The translations under genes were made by a program, and so were the position numbers. The notes beneath the pieces were generated by a model. The model made no database searches, had not been told where the DNA came from, and worked only from the letters and a program-made list of their open reading frames with translations. From NCBI GenBank assembly GCA_040879985.1, contig JBBDJH010000006.1, positions 62,001 through 126,000 on the forward strand: a stretch of 64,000 bases of DNA. Reading direction: 5' to 3'. The DNA comes from VRUE01 sp040879985. GTDB lineage: Bacteria > Actinomycetota > Thermoleophilia > Solirubrobacterales > 70-9. Of this stretch, positions 51,301-56,770 are shown piece after piece (the stretch's first letter is position 1; each line of letters opens with the position of its first letter).

Positions 51301-52568
51301 TCGGAGAAGAGCCACCAGCCGACTTCGCCGCCCCGTTCGCTGGTCAGCACTTCGGTTCCGTTGCCGCTGTAATCGCCGCCGGGTTCAGACCACGGCGCCG
51401 AGCCGTCGTAGTCGTCCCAGTCGACATCGTCGGTCCAGGTCTTCGTGGCCTGGCGAACCTCGATCCCCGGCGCGGTGTTCCAGAGATCGTAGGAGTAGAG
51501 GCCGAGGGTGGCGTCGGTTACCTCCGAGCCGCTGGGTATCGAGGAGAGGTCGAAGCGGATCGCGGAGCGGTCGCTTTCGCCCGCTTCGGAGAGCGAGCGG
51601 TAGTGGATCAAATAGAGCCTGTTGTAGGCGTCTTGGCCGCAGGCGCCCCAGGTCGAGGGCCCCGAGCCGTAGTAGCCAAAGGTGCAGTCGAGGCTCGGGC
51701 TCGGGAGCAGGAGCGTGGGGTCGATGGTCACCGGCCAAACCCGATCCGGCGCTTCGAGCCAGCTGCGATCCGCCCTCACCGCCAAGCGCCAGACTCCGTC
51801 TCCCTGCGGCGCCAGCTCGTACGAGACGCTTCTGGAGATGCGTGGTCTGCGGGGGCCGGAGTCGAACATCAACGGCGCCGGCAAGAGCGCCACCGCCGAG
51901 TCGTCCTTGTCGCGGAACTCGATCGATCCGCGTTTCGTCAGGGTCGGATGAAGCCCTTCGGAAGCGCGTAGCTCGAAGTGGAAGGTGCTCGGCTGGGTGG
52001 GATCGTTGATCTCGATCTCCTCCTTGACCCCGCTGGGCAGGGAGGTCAGCGTCACCTCGAGACCATCGTCGAGTCCGTAGCTTGCCTTCGCGCCTGCGAG
52101 CTTGGCCTCGGCACCCGCGCTGTGGCCGAGCAGTCGCGTGGAGACCCAATGCCCGCCCGTGGAGAGGCGCAGTGCCCCGCTTCCGATCCGCTCGGGGAGG
52201 ACGGCGTCGAAGCGGTTGGCGCCACTTCGCGCCGTACCGTCGGCAGTCTTCGCGAGATCGGTCTCGATCGGCTTCATCTCGCCGTTTGCAGCCTTGAAGT
52301 TGATCGGAGCCTGGTAGATCCGGGTGAGGTGCTCGCCCTGAGGGAGCCGGTAGGTGCGCGAGGTGGAGGTGCGCCTGGCCTCGAGCTCGTCGCCGGGATC
52401 GCGGTCAGCGGCGGTATGGAGCTCGGTCGAGGAGGGAGAAACGCCGTCGGCCACCGATTCGTCCTGATCGCCCATCGCGACGCCGGTCGCGCTGGTGGTC
52501 AACGCCAGGATCGAGAACAGCGCGATCCAACGCACGCGAGCGCGGACCGCTCCCCTGAGACTCTCCAT
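45399..52568 (-). CDS. RHS-repeat secreted protein with variable C-terminal tip (putative polymorphic toxin)
   Basis: The protein has 2389 residues. It has a signal peptide (WIALFSILALTTSATGVAM) and a DNRLRE-type beta domain at ~290-490. Three Ig-like repeats (~495, ~786 and ~869) share FECSLD and HTFxVRATDPAGN-type blocks, with a lectin-like domain at ~570-770 between the first two. RHS/YD repeats start at ~1100 (GAFTISRTDVSIPVPGYDAN, then TYNxxG-type units). The RHS core ends at RFLSPDPIRGGSANAYDYAN (~2220). The last ~147 residues differ in style: a basic helix region, two Cys, then GATGAATGVAGVFTFTIPGV and more hydrophobic helix. RHS shells encapsulate C-terminal toxins released by self-cleavage; a membrane-active tip is inferred. 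GC is visibly lower than in the flanks. Confidence 0.88.
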   Translation of the reverse strand: MESLRGAVRARVRWIALFSILALTTSATGVAMGDQDESVADGVSPSSTELHTAADRDPGDELEARRTSTSRTYRLPQGEHLTRIYQAPINFKAANGEMKPIETDLAKTADGTARSGANRFDAVLPERIGSGALRLSTGGHWVSTRLLGHSAGAEAKLAGAKASYGLDDGLEVTLTSLPSGVKEEIEINDPTQPSTFHFELRASEGLHPTLTKRGSIEFRDKDDSAVALLPAPLMFDSGPRRPRISRSVSYELAPQGDGVWRLAVRADRSWLEAPDRVWPVTIDPTLLLPSPSLDCTFGYYGSGPSTWGACGQDAYNRLYLIHYRSLSEAGESDRSAIRFDLSSIPSGSEVTDATLGLYSYDLWNTAPGIEVRQATKTWTDDVDWDDYDGSAPWSEPGGDYSGNGTEVLTSERGGEVGWWLFSDGPGAEDPENDLSTLVQKWVSGELANQGVIVKLRDDQTECGESCPNRGVLFRSSAAEEESKRPYLEVAYTPPPPETTITSGPEGPVLPAVSFAFSSNDEEASFECSLDGAAFSACAAPSAYQELASGPHTFKVRAKGTSGAVDPTPAERSFHVLNVSKVLSGLTVLDDLNRSESPLSNAGKWSALSWSGGTVKPGRVTTAGWGPSNAFSTINGAYWNQATYSDSAAGDAAAITMQAAPAISERYVSLWLNMPDPGSVRSGYELRWRETATANKYDVILSKWSAGTETVLAEQEGVTIPTGTTLAIADSGGALSAWRGSGESFTQLLIASDSTYSSGYAGVAGSGNISRSDDFKAGEVDGVPPDTTITEGPSGKILSPDATFAFTATEPGSTFECSLDEGAYAACESPKEYEDLAEEAHTFRVRATDPAGNLDPTPAERTFEVGDPPETTIDSPTPTYTSRETPEEVEFSADEEGSTFKCSFDSEEMSACESPYSLPEKVEEGWHTFLVQATDPAGNADATPAEWTFDPAIYPEAPSTSKLVYPEDGKKSASHYTLKAEWGSAPEGGGVTSVAYQVKHPAWDAFKGIPTQYLLDSAGEQPGWSVPVSGNPGKSPPLFFDLGAYAEAEEWEPHVEGIKLRAVFNGGKNAAGASEPATVTYSSFAGGPADATTAVGPATVNLLTGAFTISRTDVSIPVPGYDANLEFTRTYNSAYGASEDTNSKTLGQMWQPSAPVEAEYEEEAWQKVLVKYRPAVPAKYNPQCEAERIAEEIEWEEPIDKEVCLEEYAIPAANWVEVLDNEGAGISFDKVGSSYVAPEDAKEFKLTKPSSSFILADANGTRTVFTQNGSTNEYQPSQVSYQGTSKEARLTYDVSEGKRRLKMVIGPAPAGVTCNPVKAEGKYAPETAGCRSLLFSYISFPIASGADQQRLERITYYDAGGSGNGQVVARYGYDEATGNLAEVWDPRISPALKERYDYESTDDARLTRLTPPGEEPWNVAYYAAGQGGAYEAKLKSVSRASLLEAEPTATTTIAYDVPVSGENAPYDLSPESVAEWGQSDYPVDATAVFPPTEVPDDPPTDFSEATLHYMDPDGYEVNTASALPPGIEGDGITTSEIDEHGNVVRSLGARARLEALEDEDPAGRAAELDSHSTYNADGTRMLESWGPLQEVRLENGETEEARQHTVIEYDNGAPTPKEDEPWPNLPTKETVAAAIPGQGDVEERVTETNYDWTLKRPTEEIVDPEGLNIVTKTVYNSAGQVKEERQPSDPAGETAGTTKTIYWTAGENPENSSCDYKVAWAGLPCLTRPKGSVEETWAGIFTYFHSYSALDQPTEVWDKKGGFIMRIAKTTYDSAGRMKRVEATGGGKAVSAVETEYEELTGAPVAQRFICDEECEGFDSQEIRTTFDALGRPIEYKDADGNVSGVGYDLLGRSTVISDGKGTQTATYDEDSGVLTQMTDSAAGTFTATYDADAQMVEAGLPNGLVAKASFDEAGAPTHLAYEKIYCSVGCTWLEFDRESSIHGQVLSQESTIEGALSSQAYSYDKAGRLTLAKDTEEGQCTTRAYSFDENTNRTKLITREPGEGGACDVESEGEIQEYNYDTADRLIGEGISYDALDRIIDLPSEFSGGGKLETTYYVNGLTHSQTQDGITNTYELDSLGRQRERVRTGGSEAGTEIYHYANGSDSPTWIDEGEGQWSRFIGGIGASAIEKSAGEEVSLQLANLHGDIVATADDDIEATELLSTQSFDEYGNPKGGNATSKLGWLGSKLRRTELPSGVIQMGVRSYVPALGRFLSPDPIRGGSANAYDYANADPINQFDLSGECPKRHQSHPCGKAGRPASPRKLRRIRTRERRAVRRANRSGVMAMSLGGKQFLKRTEGVVRRWESKVAKWNVKQMREARRAAAAGPVTPMDCGDLGLALGATGAATGVAGVFTFTIPGVGQALAIAAAGLSVGAVAAELADRAGMRC

Positions 52569-52878
52569 CTGTGCCTCCCGGTTTTTGGGAACTCGCTGAA
52601 TACGAGTTCGAGACGGCGAAGAACTTAACCGATCGGCTACGACAATGCAATGCGAATGTTTGCGTTAGCGAGGGGAAATACCAACGCTGGATTCCACTAG
52701 TGGAAATAGCTCCTTCGAGGAATTTGGTTTGGCAGCACACTTCCGTCACAAAGGCAAGTAAGCGCCGGGGCGGGACCTCCCACCCACCCCGGCGCCGCCT
52801 AAATAGGTATTCCTGGCTACCGGAATACCTATTTCACGGGCTTAGTACCTATTTCCGGTATCCGGTTCAATCAGGCGT
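52569..52878. promoter_or_regulatory. Divergent control region between RHS and nei, with palindromes
   Basis: This is a 310-base gap without a gene. It holds the RHS leader, the right direct repeat (52752-52822, with hairpin 52762-52796), then AATAGGTATTCC (52802-52813) and its perfect inverse GGAATACCTATT (52822-52833). The word TACCTATTT occurs at 52826 and again at 52846, exactly 20 bases apart, followed by CCGGTATCCGG. The iterated, AT-richer motif suggests operator sites for a regulator of nei or the RHS gene. Confidence 0.6.
52752..52822. repeat. Right direct repeat flanking the RHS module
   Basis: Positions 52762-52796 match the terminator-like hairpin after the surface-protein gene (44381-44414) except for one inserted A. 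Weaker similarity continues about 10 bases upstream and 25 downstream. Its location upstream of nei and outside the RHS gene fits duplication of a short sequence when the 8.4-kb module entered. Confidence 0.75.
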
Positions 52879-53655
52879 ATGGCCGAGGGCGACACGATCC
52901 TGCGGGCGGCGCGGCGGCTGGAGAGGGCGCTCGGGGGTCGGGCGCTCGCGGTGCGGGCACTTGGCGGTCGCGGCCGGGCCGCGGGGGTCGAGCGGCTCGA
53001 CGGGCGGCGCCTGGAGCAGGTCGAGGCGCGCGGGAAGCATCTGCTCCTGCGCTTCGACGGGCTCGTCCTGCACAGCCACCTGGGGATGAGTGGCGCCTGG
53101 CACGTCTATCGCCGCGGCGCCGCCTGGCGCAAGCCGACCGGCGCCGCCTGGGCGACGTTGAGCGGCGAGGAGAGCGAAGCCGTCCAGTTCGGCGGGCCGA
53201 CCCTGCGGGTGCTGAGCGAGTCGCAACTGCGCCGCGACCCCACCCTGTCCCGGCTCGGGCCCGACGTCCTCGCGCCGGACTTCGACCCGGCCGCGGCGGC
53301 CGAGCGCCTGCGCGCCTCACCCGATCGCGAGCTCGGCGAGGCGCTGCTCGACCAGCGCCTCCTCGCCGGCATCGGCAACATCTTCAAGAGCGAGGCCTGC
53401 TTCGCGGCCCGCACCGATCCCTGGCGCAGACTCGGTGAGCTCACCGACGAGGAGTTGCGGGCGACGCTCGAAGCGGCGCGGCGGCTGATGCTCGAGTCGG
53501 TAGCGAAGGGACGTCCGCCAGTCGCCGTCTACCGCCGGGCAGACCGGCCCTGCCCGGCCTGCGGCACGTCGCTAGCCGCCCGCGGCCAGGGCGACGCCAA
53601 CCGCCGTACCTACTGGTGCCTGCGCTGTCAAGCCGGAGCAAGGCGGGCGAAGTAG
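52879..53655 (+). CDS. Fpg/Nei-family DNA glycosylase with Ala at the catalytic Pro position
   Basis: This 258-residue protein resembles endonuclease VIII (Nei2-like). It begins Met-Ala-Glu-Gly-Asp-Thr, where the family has Met-Pro-Glu-Gly-Asp-Thr and the Pro is the Schiff-base nucleophile. The helix-two-turn-helix is LLDQRLLAGIGNIFKSEACF (~163-182). The zinc finger is CPACGTSLAARGQG...RTYWCLRCQ (~226-250), complete with its Arg. KHLLLRFDG and HSHLGMSGAWHVY match too. The Glu is kept, so fold and DNA binding should be intact while base excision/lyase chemistry may be altered. The 3' end overlaps the convergent methyltransferase by 28 bases. Confidence 0.9.
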   Translation: MAEGDTILRAARRLERALGGRALAVRALGGRGRAAGVERLDGRRLEQVEARGKHLLLRFDGLVLHSHLGMSGAWHVYRRGAAWRKPTGAAWATLSGEESEAVQFGGPTLRVLSESQLRRDPTLSRLGPDVLAPDFDPAAAAERLRASPDRELGEALLDQRLLAGIGNIFKSEACFAARTDPWRRLGELTDEELRATLEAARRLMLESVAKGRPPVAVYRRADRPCPACGTSLAARGQGDANRRTYWCLRCQAGARRAK

Positions 53656-54239
53656 GCGAACCAGTTACCCGAGTGGCTCTCGTAGGCGAGGCCCGCCTCA
53701 ACTGCCTGGCGTCGGAGACTGGCCTGCGTGGTGAAGTGGGGGTCGCCGAACAACTCACCGACGACGAGGCGGCCGTCCGGCTTGAGCACGCGGCGGATCT
53801 CGCGCAGCGCGGCGCCGGGGTCGGGAATCTCACCGAGCACCGCGGTCAGCACCACCGCGTCGATCGAGCCATCCTCATAGGGCAGCGCGGTCGCGTCGCC
53901 CTGGGTCGGGACGATGTTGGTCAGGCCGCGCTCGGCGGCGCGGGTGCCGACGTGGTCGAGGAACTCCTGCTGCAGGTCGAAGATCTCGATCCGCCCCTCG
54001 TCGCCCACCCACTCGGCGAGGTCGAGCGTGTAGTAACCGGTGCCCGGGCCGATCTCCAGCACCCGCTCCCCCGGCTGCGGGGCCAAGACCGAACGCAGGC
54101 GATCGGGCGTGATCACCGGGTGCGGCGCTTCGACCCAGAACCGCTGGCCGTATGGGCAGGCGGAGGGGTTCTTGCGCCACCACAGCCCTGCCGCCAGCGT
54201 CGCCGCGCCGGCGAGGCCGAGTAGGCGGCGGGCTCGCAT
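53628..54239 (-). CDS. Membrane-anchored class I methyltransferase (UbiE-like)
   Basis: From ATG at 54239 there are 203 residues. The N-terminus has a hydrophobic helix (LLGLAGAATLAAGLWW). The fold follows with VLAPQPGERVLEIGPGTGYY (motif I, ~52-71), the acidic position in RIEIFDLQQEF, TQGDATALPYEDGSIDAVV (motif II) and LREIRRVLKPDGRLVVGELF (motif III). UbiE-type methylation of a quinone or lipid is plausible. It starts within the stop of the 75-residue gene (TGATG, one base shared), so translation is coupled from the epimerase gene through to this one. Confidence 0.88.
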   Translation of the reverse strand: MRARRLLGLAGAATLAAGLWWRKNPSACPYGQRFWVEAPHPVITPDRLRSVLAPQPGERVLEIGPGTGYYTLDLAEWVGDEGRIEIFDLQQEFLDHVGTRAAERGLTNIVPTQGDATALPYEDGSIDAVVLTAVLGEIPDPGAALREIRRVLKPDGRLVVGELFGDPHFTTQASLRRQAVEAGLAYESHSGNWFAYFARLAPA

Positions 54240-54466
54240 CAGTCTTGGCGGTTGAGGCCGAACCCGACCTTGTGGGCGGCCGCGTCTATGCGTAGGAAGG
54301 CGACCTTGCCGGCGTAGACGGAGAGCGTGCCGTCCTCGGTCTTGATGTCGTGCCAGCCGCCCTTCTCGACCTGCTTGCGCAGGTCCTTGAGCTCGTCGGC
54401 GCTGAGCCGCACGGGCACGACCTGGCCGCCCTCGAAGCCGATCTCCACTTTCTGCGTGTCCGCCAT
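54239..54466 (-). CDS. Small conserved-looking protein between epimerase and methyltransferase
   Basis: The 75-residue product reads as a small alpha/beta domain: VEIGFEGGQVVPVRLSADEL, then LRKQVEKGGWHDIKTEDGTL, then VYAGKVAFLRIDAAAHKVGF. There is no signal peptide, Cys or known motif. Both ends are locked into its neighbours by one-base TGATG overlaps (54239 and 54466). That fixes the start and shows it is translated with the methylmalonyl-CoA epimerase and the methyltransferase. I do not recognise a family. Confidence 0.8.
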   Translation of the reverse strand: MADTQKVEIGFEGGQVVPVRLSADELKDLRKQVEKGGWHDIKTEDGTLSVYAGKVAFLRIDAAAHKVGFGLNRQD

Positions 54467-54879
54467 CAGTGCCCCTCTCCACTCGGTTCGACGATCTCGG
54501 TCAGCACGCCGCCGGTCGAGCGCGGGTGCAGGAAGGCGACGCGGCTGGCGCGGATGCCGACCCGCGGCTCGCTGTCGATCAGCTCGAGCCCGGCGCCGGC
54601 GAGCTGCCTCAGGGTCGCGTCGATGTCGTCAACCGCGTAGGCGACGTGGTGCAGGCCGGGCCCCTTGCGGGCGAGGAACTTGCCGACCGCGGTGTCGGGG
54701 CCCAGTGGGCGCAACAGCTCCACATGCCCGTCCCCGACGTCGAGCAGGACCGCCTCGACCCCCTGCGACTCGACCGTCTCGCGGTGCGCCAGGGTCATCT
54801 CAAAGCTCGTCGCGTAGAGCTCGAGGGCCGCGTCGATGTCCTCGACGGCGACGCCGATGTGGTCGATCTTGCCGAACAT
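54466..54879 (-). CDS. mce: Methylmalonyl-CoA epimerase
   Basis: This 137-residue vicinal-oxygen-chelate protein matches MCE: KIDHIGVAVEDIDAALELYA (metal His ~7), EAVLLDVGDGHVELLRPLGP (Glu), KGPGLHHVAYAVDDIDATLR (His ~76) and GGVLTEIVEPSG (Glu ~129). It interconverts R- and S-methylmalonyl-CoA in propionate metabolism, upstream of the mutase whose large subunit is encoded at 7.9-9.5 kb. The start at 54879 is supported by the family N-terminus; the frame further upstream has no homology. It is first of three coupled genes. Confidence 0.9.
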   Translation of the reverse strand: MFGKIDHIGVAVEDIDAALELYATSFEMTLAHRETVESQGVEAVLLDVGDGHVELLRPLGPDTAVGKFLARKGPGLHHVAYAVDDIDATLRQLAGAGLELIDSEPRVGIRASRVAFLHPRSTGGVLTEIVEPSGEGH

Positions 54880-54931
54880 CGGCGGGATTCTAGATGCAGG
54901 TGGAAGAGCCGGCGTCCGGACTCGGGAGACG

Positions 54932-55756
54932 CTAGGCCGCCGGGGGCAGCGGGTCCTCGCCGTCCTGCGGGGTCTCGACCCGGAGGATCTCGGCGAGCGC
55001 GGCGATCCCGACCTGGAGCTGCTCGGCGGTCGGCTCCTTCGTCGCCAGGTGGCGCTGGATCTCACGGCCGGGGGTGTGGAAGGCCTCGGCCAGCGGCGAG
55101 CCGTGGTTGCGGTCGCTCCAGGCGAACATCTCGACCGCGAGCGAGGCGCCGCCGAGCCCGACCACGGCGCGGGCGAGCGGGCTCGGCCGCTCGACCAACC
55201 GCTCGAGGATCACCGTGCTGCCGACGGAGAGCAGCATCATCGGCGCGACCAGGTTGGAGCCGCAGCGGTCGTGCTCTTTGGGCACCGTGGTGAGATCCTC
55301 GACGCCCTGCTCGTAGGCGGCGATCGCCTTGTGCTCGACCCCGTGGTAGGCGGCGAGGTCGCGGTCGCCGAGCGCGACGATGGCCGGCACCGCGCCGAGC
55401 GCCTGCGCGGCGCCCTCGCGCATCGCGCCGCTGCGCAGCCAGCGTCGCAGCATGCCGGTGAGGACGAAGGTCGTGCCGATCGCGCCGAGGACCCGCAGGT
55501 CCTCGAAGGGCAGGCGGGCGGCCGGCAGGCGCAGCCGGACCAGCGGCAGCACGGCCATCGCCTCGGCGAGTTTGAGCGGCCCGCGCAGGCCCGGCAGCCG
55601 GCTGGCCAGCTTCGGCGCCAGCTGCGGTTTGCGTTGCGAGGCGACCCGCACCCGGCCGTCGCCGTCGCGCACCGCGGCCGCCCAGTGGGTCGGCCCGTGG
55701 ATCAGCAGGCCGTTGCGCAAGGCCATGCCCCCCAGTCGCAGTTTCTCCGAACCCAT
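54932..55756 (-). CDS. DUF1385 membrane protein
   Basis: The 274-residue protein shows the DUF1385 pattern. LRLGGMALRNGLLIHGPTHW is the opening block (family GGQAVMEGVMMRG form, here diverged). FVLTGMLRRWLR and NLVAPMMLLSVGSTVILERL are membrane segments. YHGVEHKAIAAYEQG and VPKEHDRCGSNLVAP carry the conserved His, Glu and Cys that could form a metal site. The biochemical role is unknown; in many bacteria the gene lies by rpmE or prfA. Here its neighbours are mce and a GST-like gene. It is followed by the epimerase after 52 bases. Confidence 0.87.
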   Translation of the reverse strand: MGSEKLRLGGMALRNGLLIHGPTHWAAAVRDGDGRVRVASQRKPQLAPKLASRLPGLRGPLKLAEAMAVLPLVRLRLPAARLPFEDLRVLGAIGTTFVLTGMLRRWLRSGAMREGAAQALGAVPAIVALGDRDLAAYHGVEHKAIAAYEQGVEDLTTVPKEHDRCGSNLVAPMMLLSVGSTVILERLVERPSPLARAVVGLGGASLAVEMFAWSDRNHGSPLAEAFHTPGREIQRHLATKEPTAEQLQVGIAALAEILRVETPQDGEDPLPPAA

Positions 55757-55793
55757 GACAGCAGACCTTAGAGAGGTGCCTGCGGTCCCGCTG

Positions 55794-56537
55794 CTACGAC
55801 TTCGCGCTCGGGACCCAGCCGGGCGGGAAGGCGCCGGCCGGGACGGCGCCCGTGCCGGGCTCGAACCAGGCCGAGGCGAGCGCCGCGGCGGGGCGCCGCT
55901 CGACCAGCGGCCAGACGTCGCCGACCTGGGCCATCAGGTGCAGGGTCGAGCCGAACTGGAAGTCGACGGCGGTCGGCGTCTCGCCGCCGGCGACGCCCGC
56001 CTCGATCAAAGCGTCGACCTCGTCGAGCTGCGCCGGCAGCCCCTGCAGCGTGGCGTAGGCGCGCTCGGCGCTGATCTCCAGGTAGCGCCAGGTGGCGCGC
56101 ATCGTCTTGATCGCGAAGTCGACCCCGGCCGGGTCGAGCTGGCCGGCCCCGGCGAAGGTCGCCATCGACTCGGGCCGGAAGTGCAGCGCGCCGAAGACGA
56201 GCACGCGGGCGCTCATCTGCAGGTCCTCGGCGATCCCCTCCTCGGCCGCGCGGACCGCCGACGCGCTCGCCTCCGGGTAGAGGCCGCCGTCGGGACTGAG
56301 CTCGGCGAGCCGGGCGAAGATCGCCCGCGTGCCGTGAACCGGCTCTTCGTCGACGAGCAGCCCGGGCACGGTCCGGCATCCCGCGCCGTAGATCCGCTCG
56401 ACCTCGTCGGCGTGCTTGCCGGTCGCGAGCGTCACCGTCTCGTACTCGTAGCCGAGCCGGTCGAGCGCCGAGCTCACGGCGAGAACCGGGTGCGAGAACG
56501 GCACCGCGTGGAGGACGAGTTGCGGTTGCGAGGCCAT
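55794..56537 (-). CDS. GST-like thioredoxin-fold protein
   Basis: This 247-residue protein has a GST N-terminal domain (PQLVLHAVPFSHPVLAVSSA, with Ser/His instead of the CPxC of glutaredoxins, and RTVPGLLVDEEPVHGTRAIF with the cis-Pro at ~56). The all-helical C-terminal domain includes ISAERAYATLQGLPAQLDEV and TPTAVDFQFGSTLHLMAQVG (N-capping box-like AVDF). Actinobacteria generally lack glutathione, so it may use another thiol or act as a lyase or isomerase. A possible structured leader lies upstream (56600-56745). Confidence 0.82.
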   Translation of the reverse strand: MASQPQLVLHAVPFSHPVLAVSSALDRLGYEYETVTLATGKHADEVERIYGAGCRTVPGLLVDEEPVHGTRAIFARLAELSPDGGLYPEASASAVRAAEEGIAEDLQMSARVLVFGALHFRPESMATFAGAGQLDPAGVDFAIKTMRATWRYLEISAERAYATLQGLPAQLDEVDALIEAGVAGGETPTAVDFQFGSTLHLMAQVGDVWPLVERRPAAALASAWFEPGTGAVPAGAFPPGWVPSAKS

Positions 56538-56599
56538 CGGCGGAACCCTATCCCCGACCGGAAAGCGGGGGCGCTGCGGCGTACCGACCGGCGGCGCAA

Positions 56600-56745
56600 G
56601 CCGACGACCGCGCGGGTGGCGCGCGGTCGTCGGTTCCCCCTGATTCCCCTGTTTGGTACCAGCCGGAGACCCCCAGTCCAGGCCTCCGGCCGGTGTGTCG
56701 GCTCTCCCTGGCTCTAGCTTGGAAAGCCGACCACTGAAACACCGG
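56600..56745 (-). ncRNA. Structured leader or small RNA upstream of the GST-like gene (candidate)
   Basis: On the minus strand, 56745-56739 pairs with 56696-56690 (CCGGTGT/ACACCGG). This encloses a second stem, 56731-56725 with 56703-56697 (GTCGGCT/AGCCGAC). Next comes a 7-bp hairpin 56690-56662 (GCCGGAG/CTCCGGC), then a perfect 13-bp hairpin 56633-56601 with a 7-base loop that looks like a terminator. The order, two structured stems then a terminator then the gene 64 bases on, fits an attenuated leader. It also fits the rarA 3' end plus terminator. No known riboswitch consensus was recognised. Confidence 0.4.
56601..56633. terminator. 13-bp hairpin between rarA and the GST-like gene
   Basis: CCGACGACCGCGC (56601-56613) and GCGCGGTCGTCGG (56621-56633) pair perfectly around GGGTGGC. 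It lies 138 bases past the rarA stop and 64 bases before the GST-like start, all on the minus strand. Without a T-run it is GC-rich-type, or an attenuator. Confidence 0.7.
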
Positions 56746-56770
56746 TTCTGAGCGGAAGTTGCGCCTGCCT

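Noticed and set aside
45399..52568. Phage or conjugative element
   Set aside because: No integrase, transposase, terminase, portal or relaxase gene is present; only the repeats and base composition mark this module as acquired.
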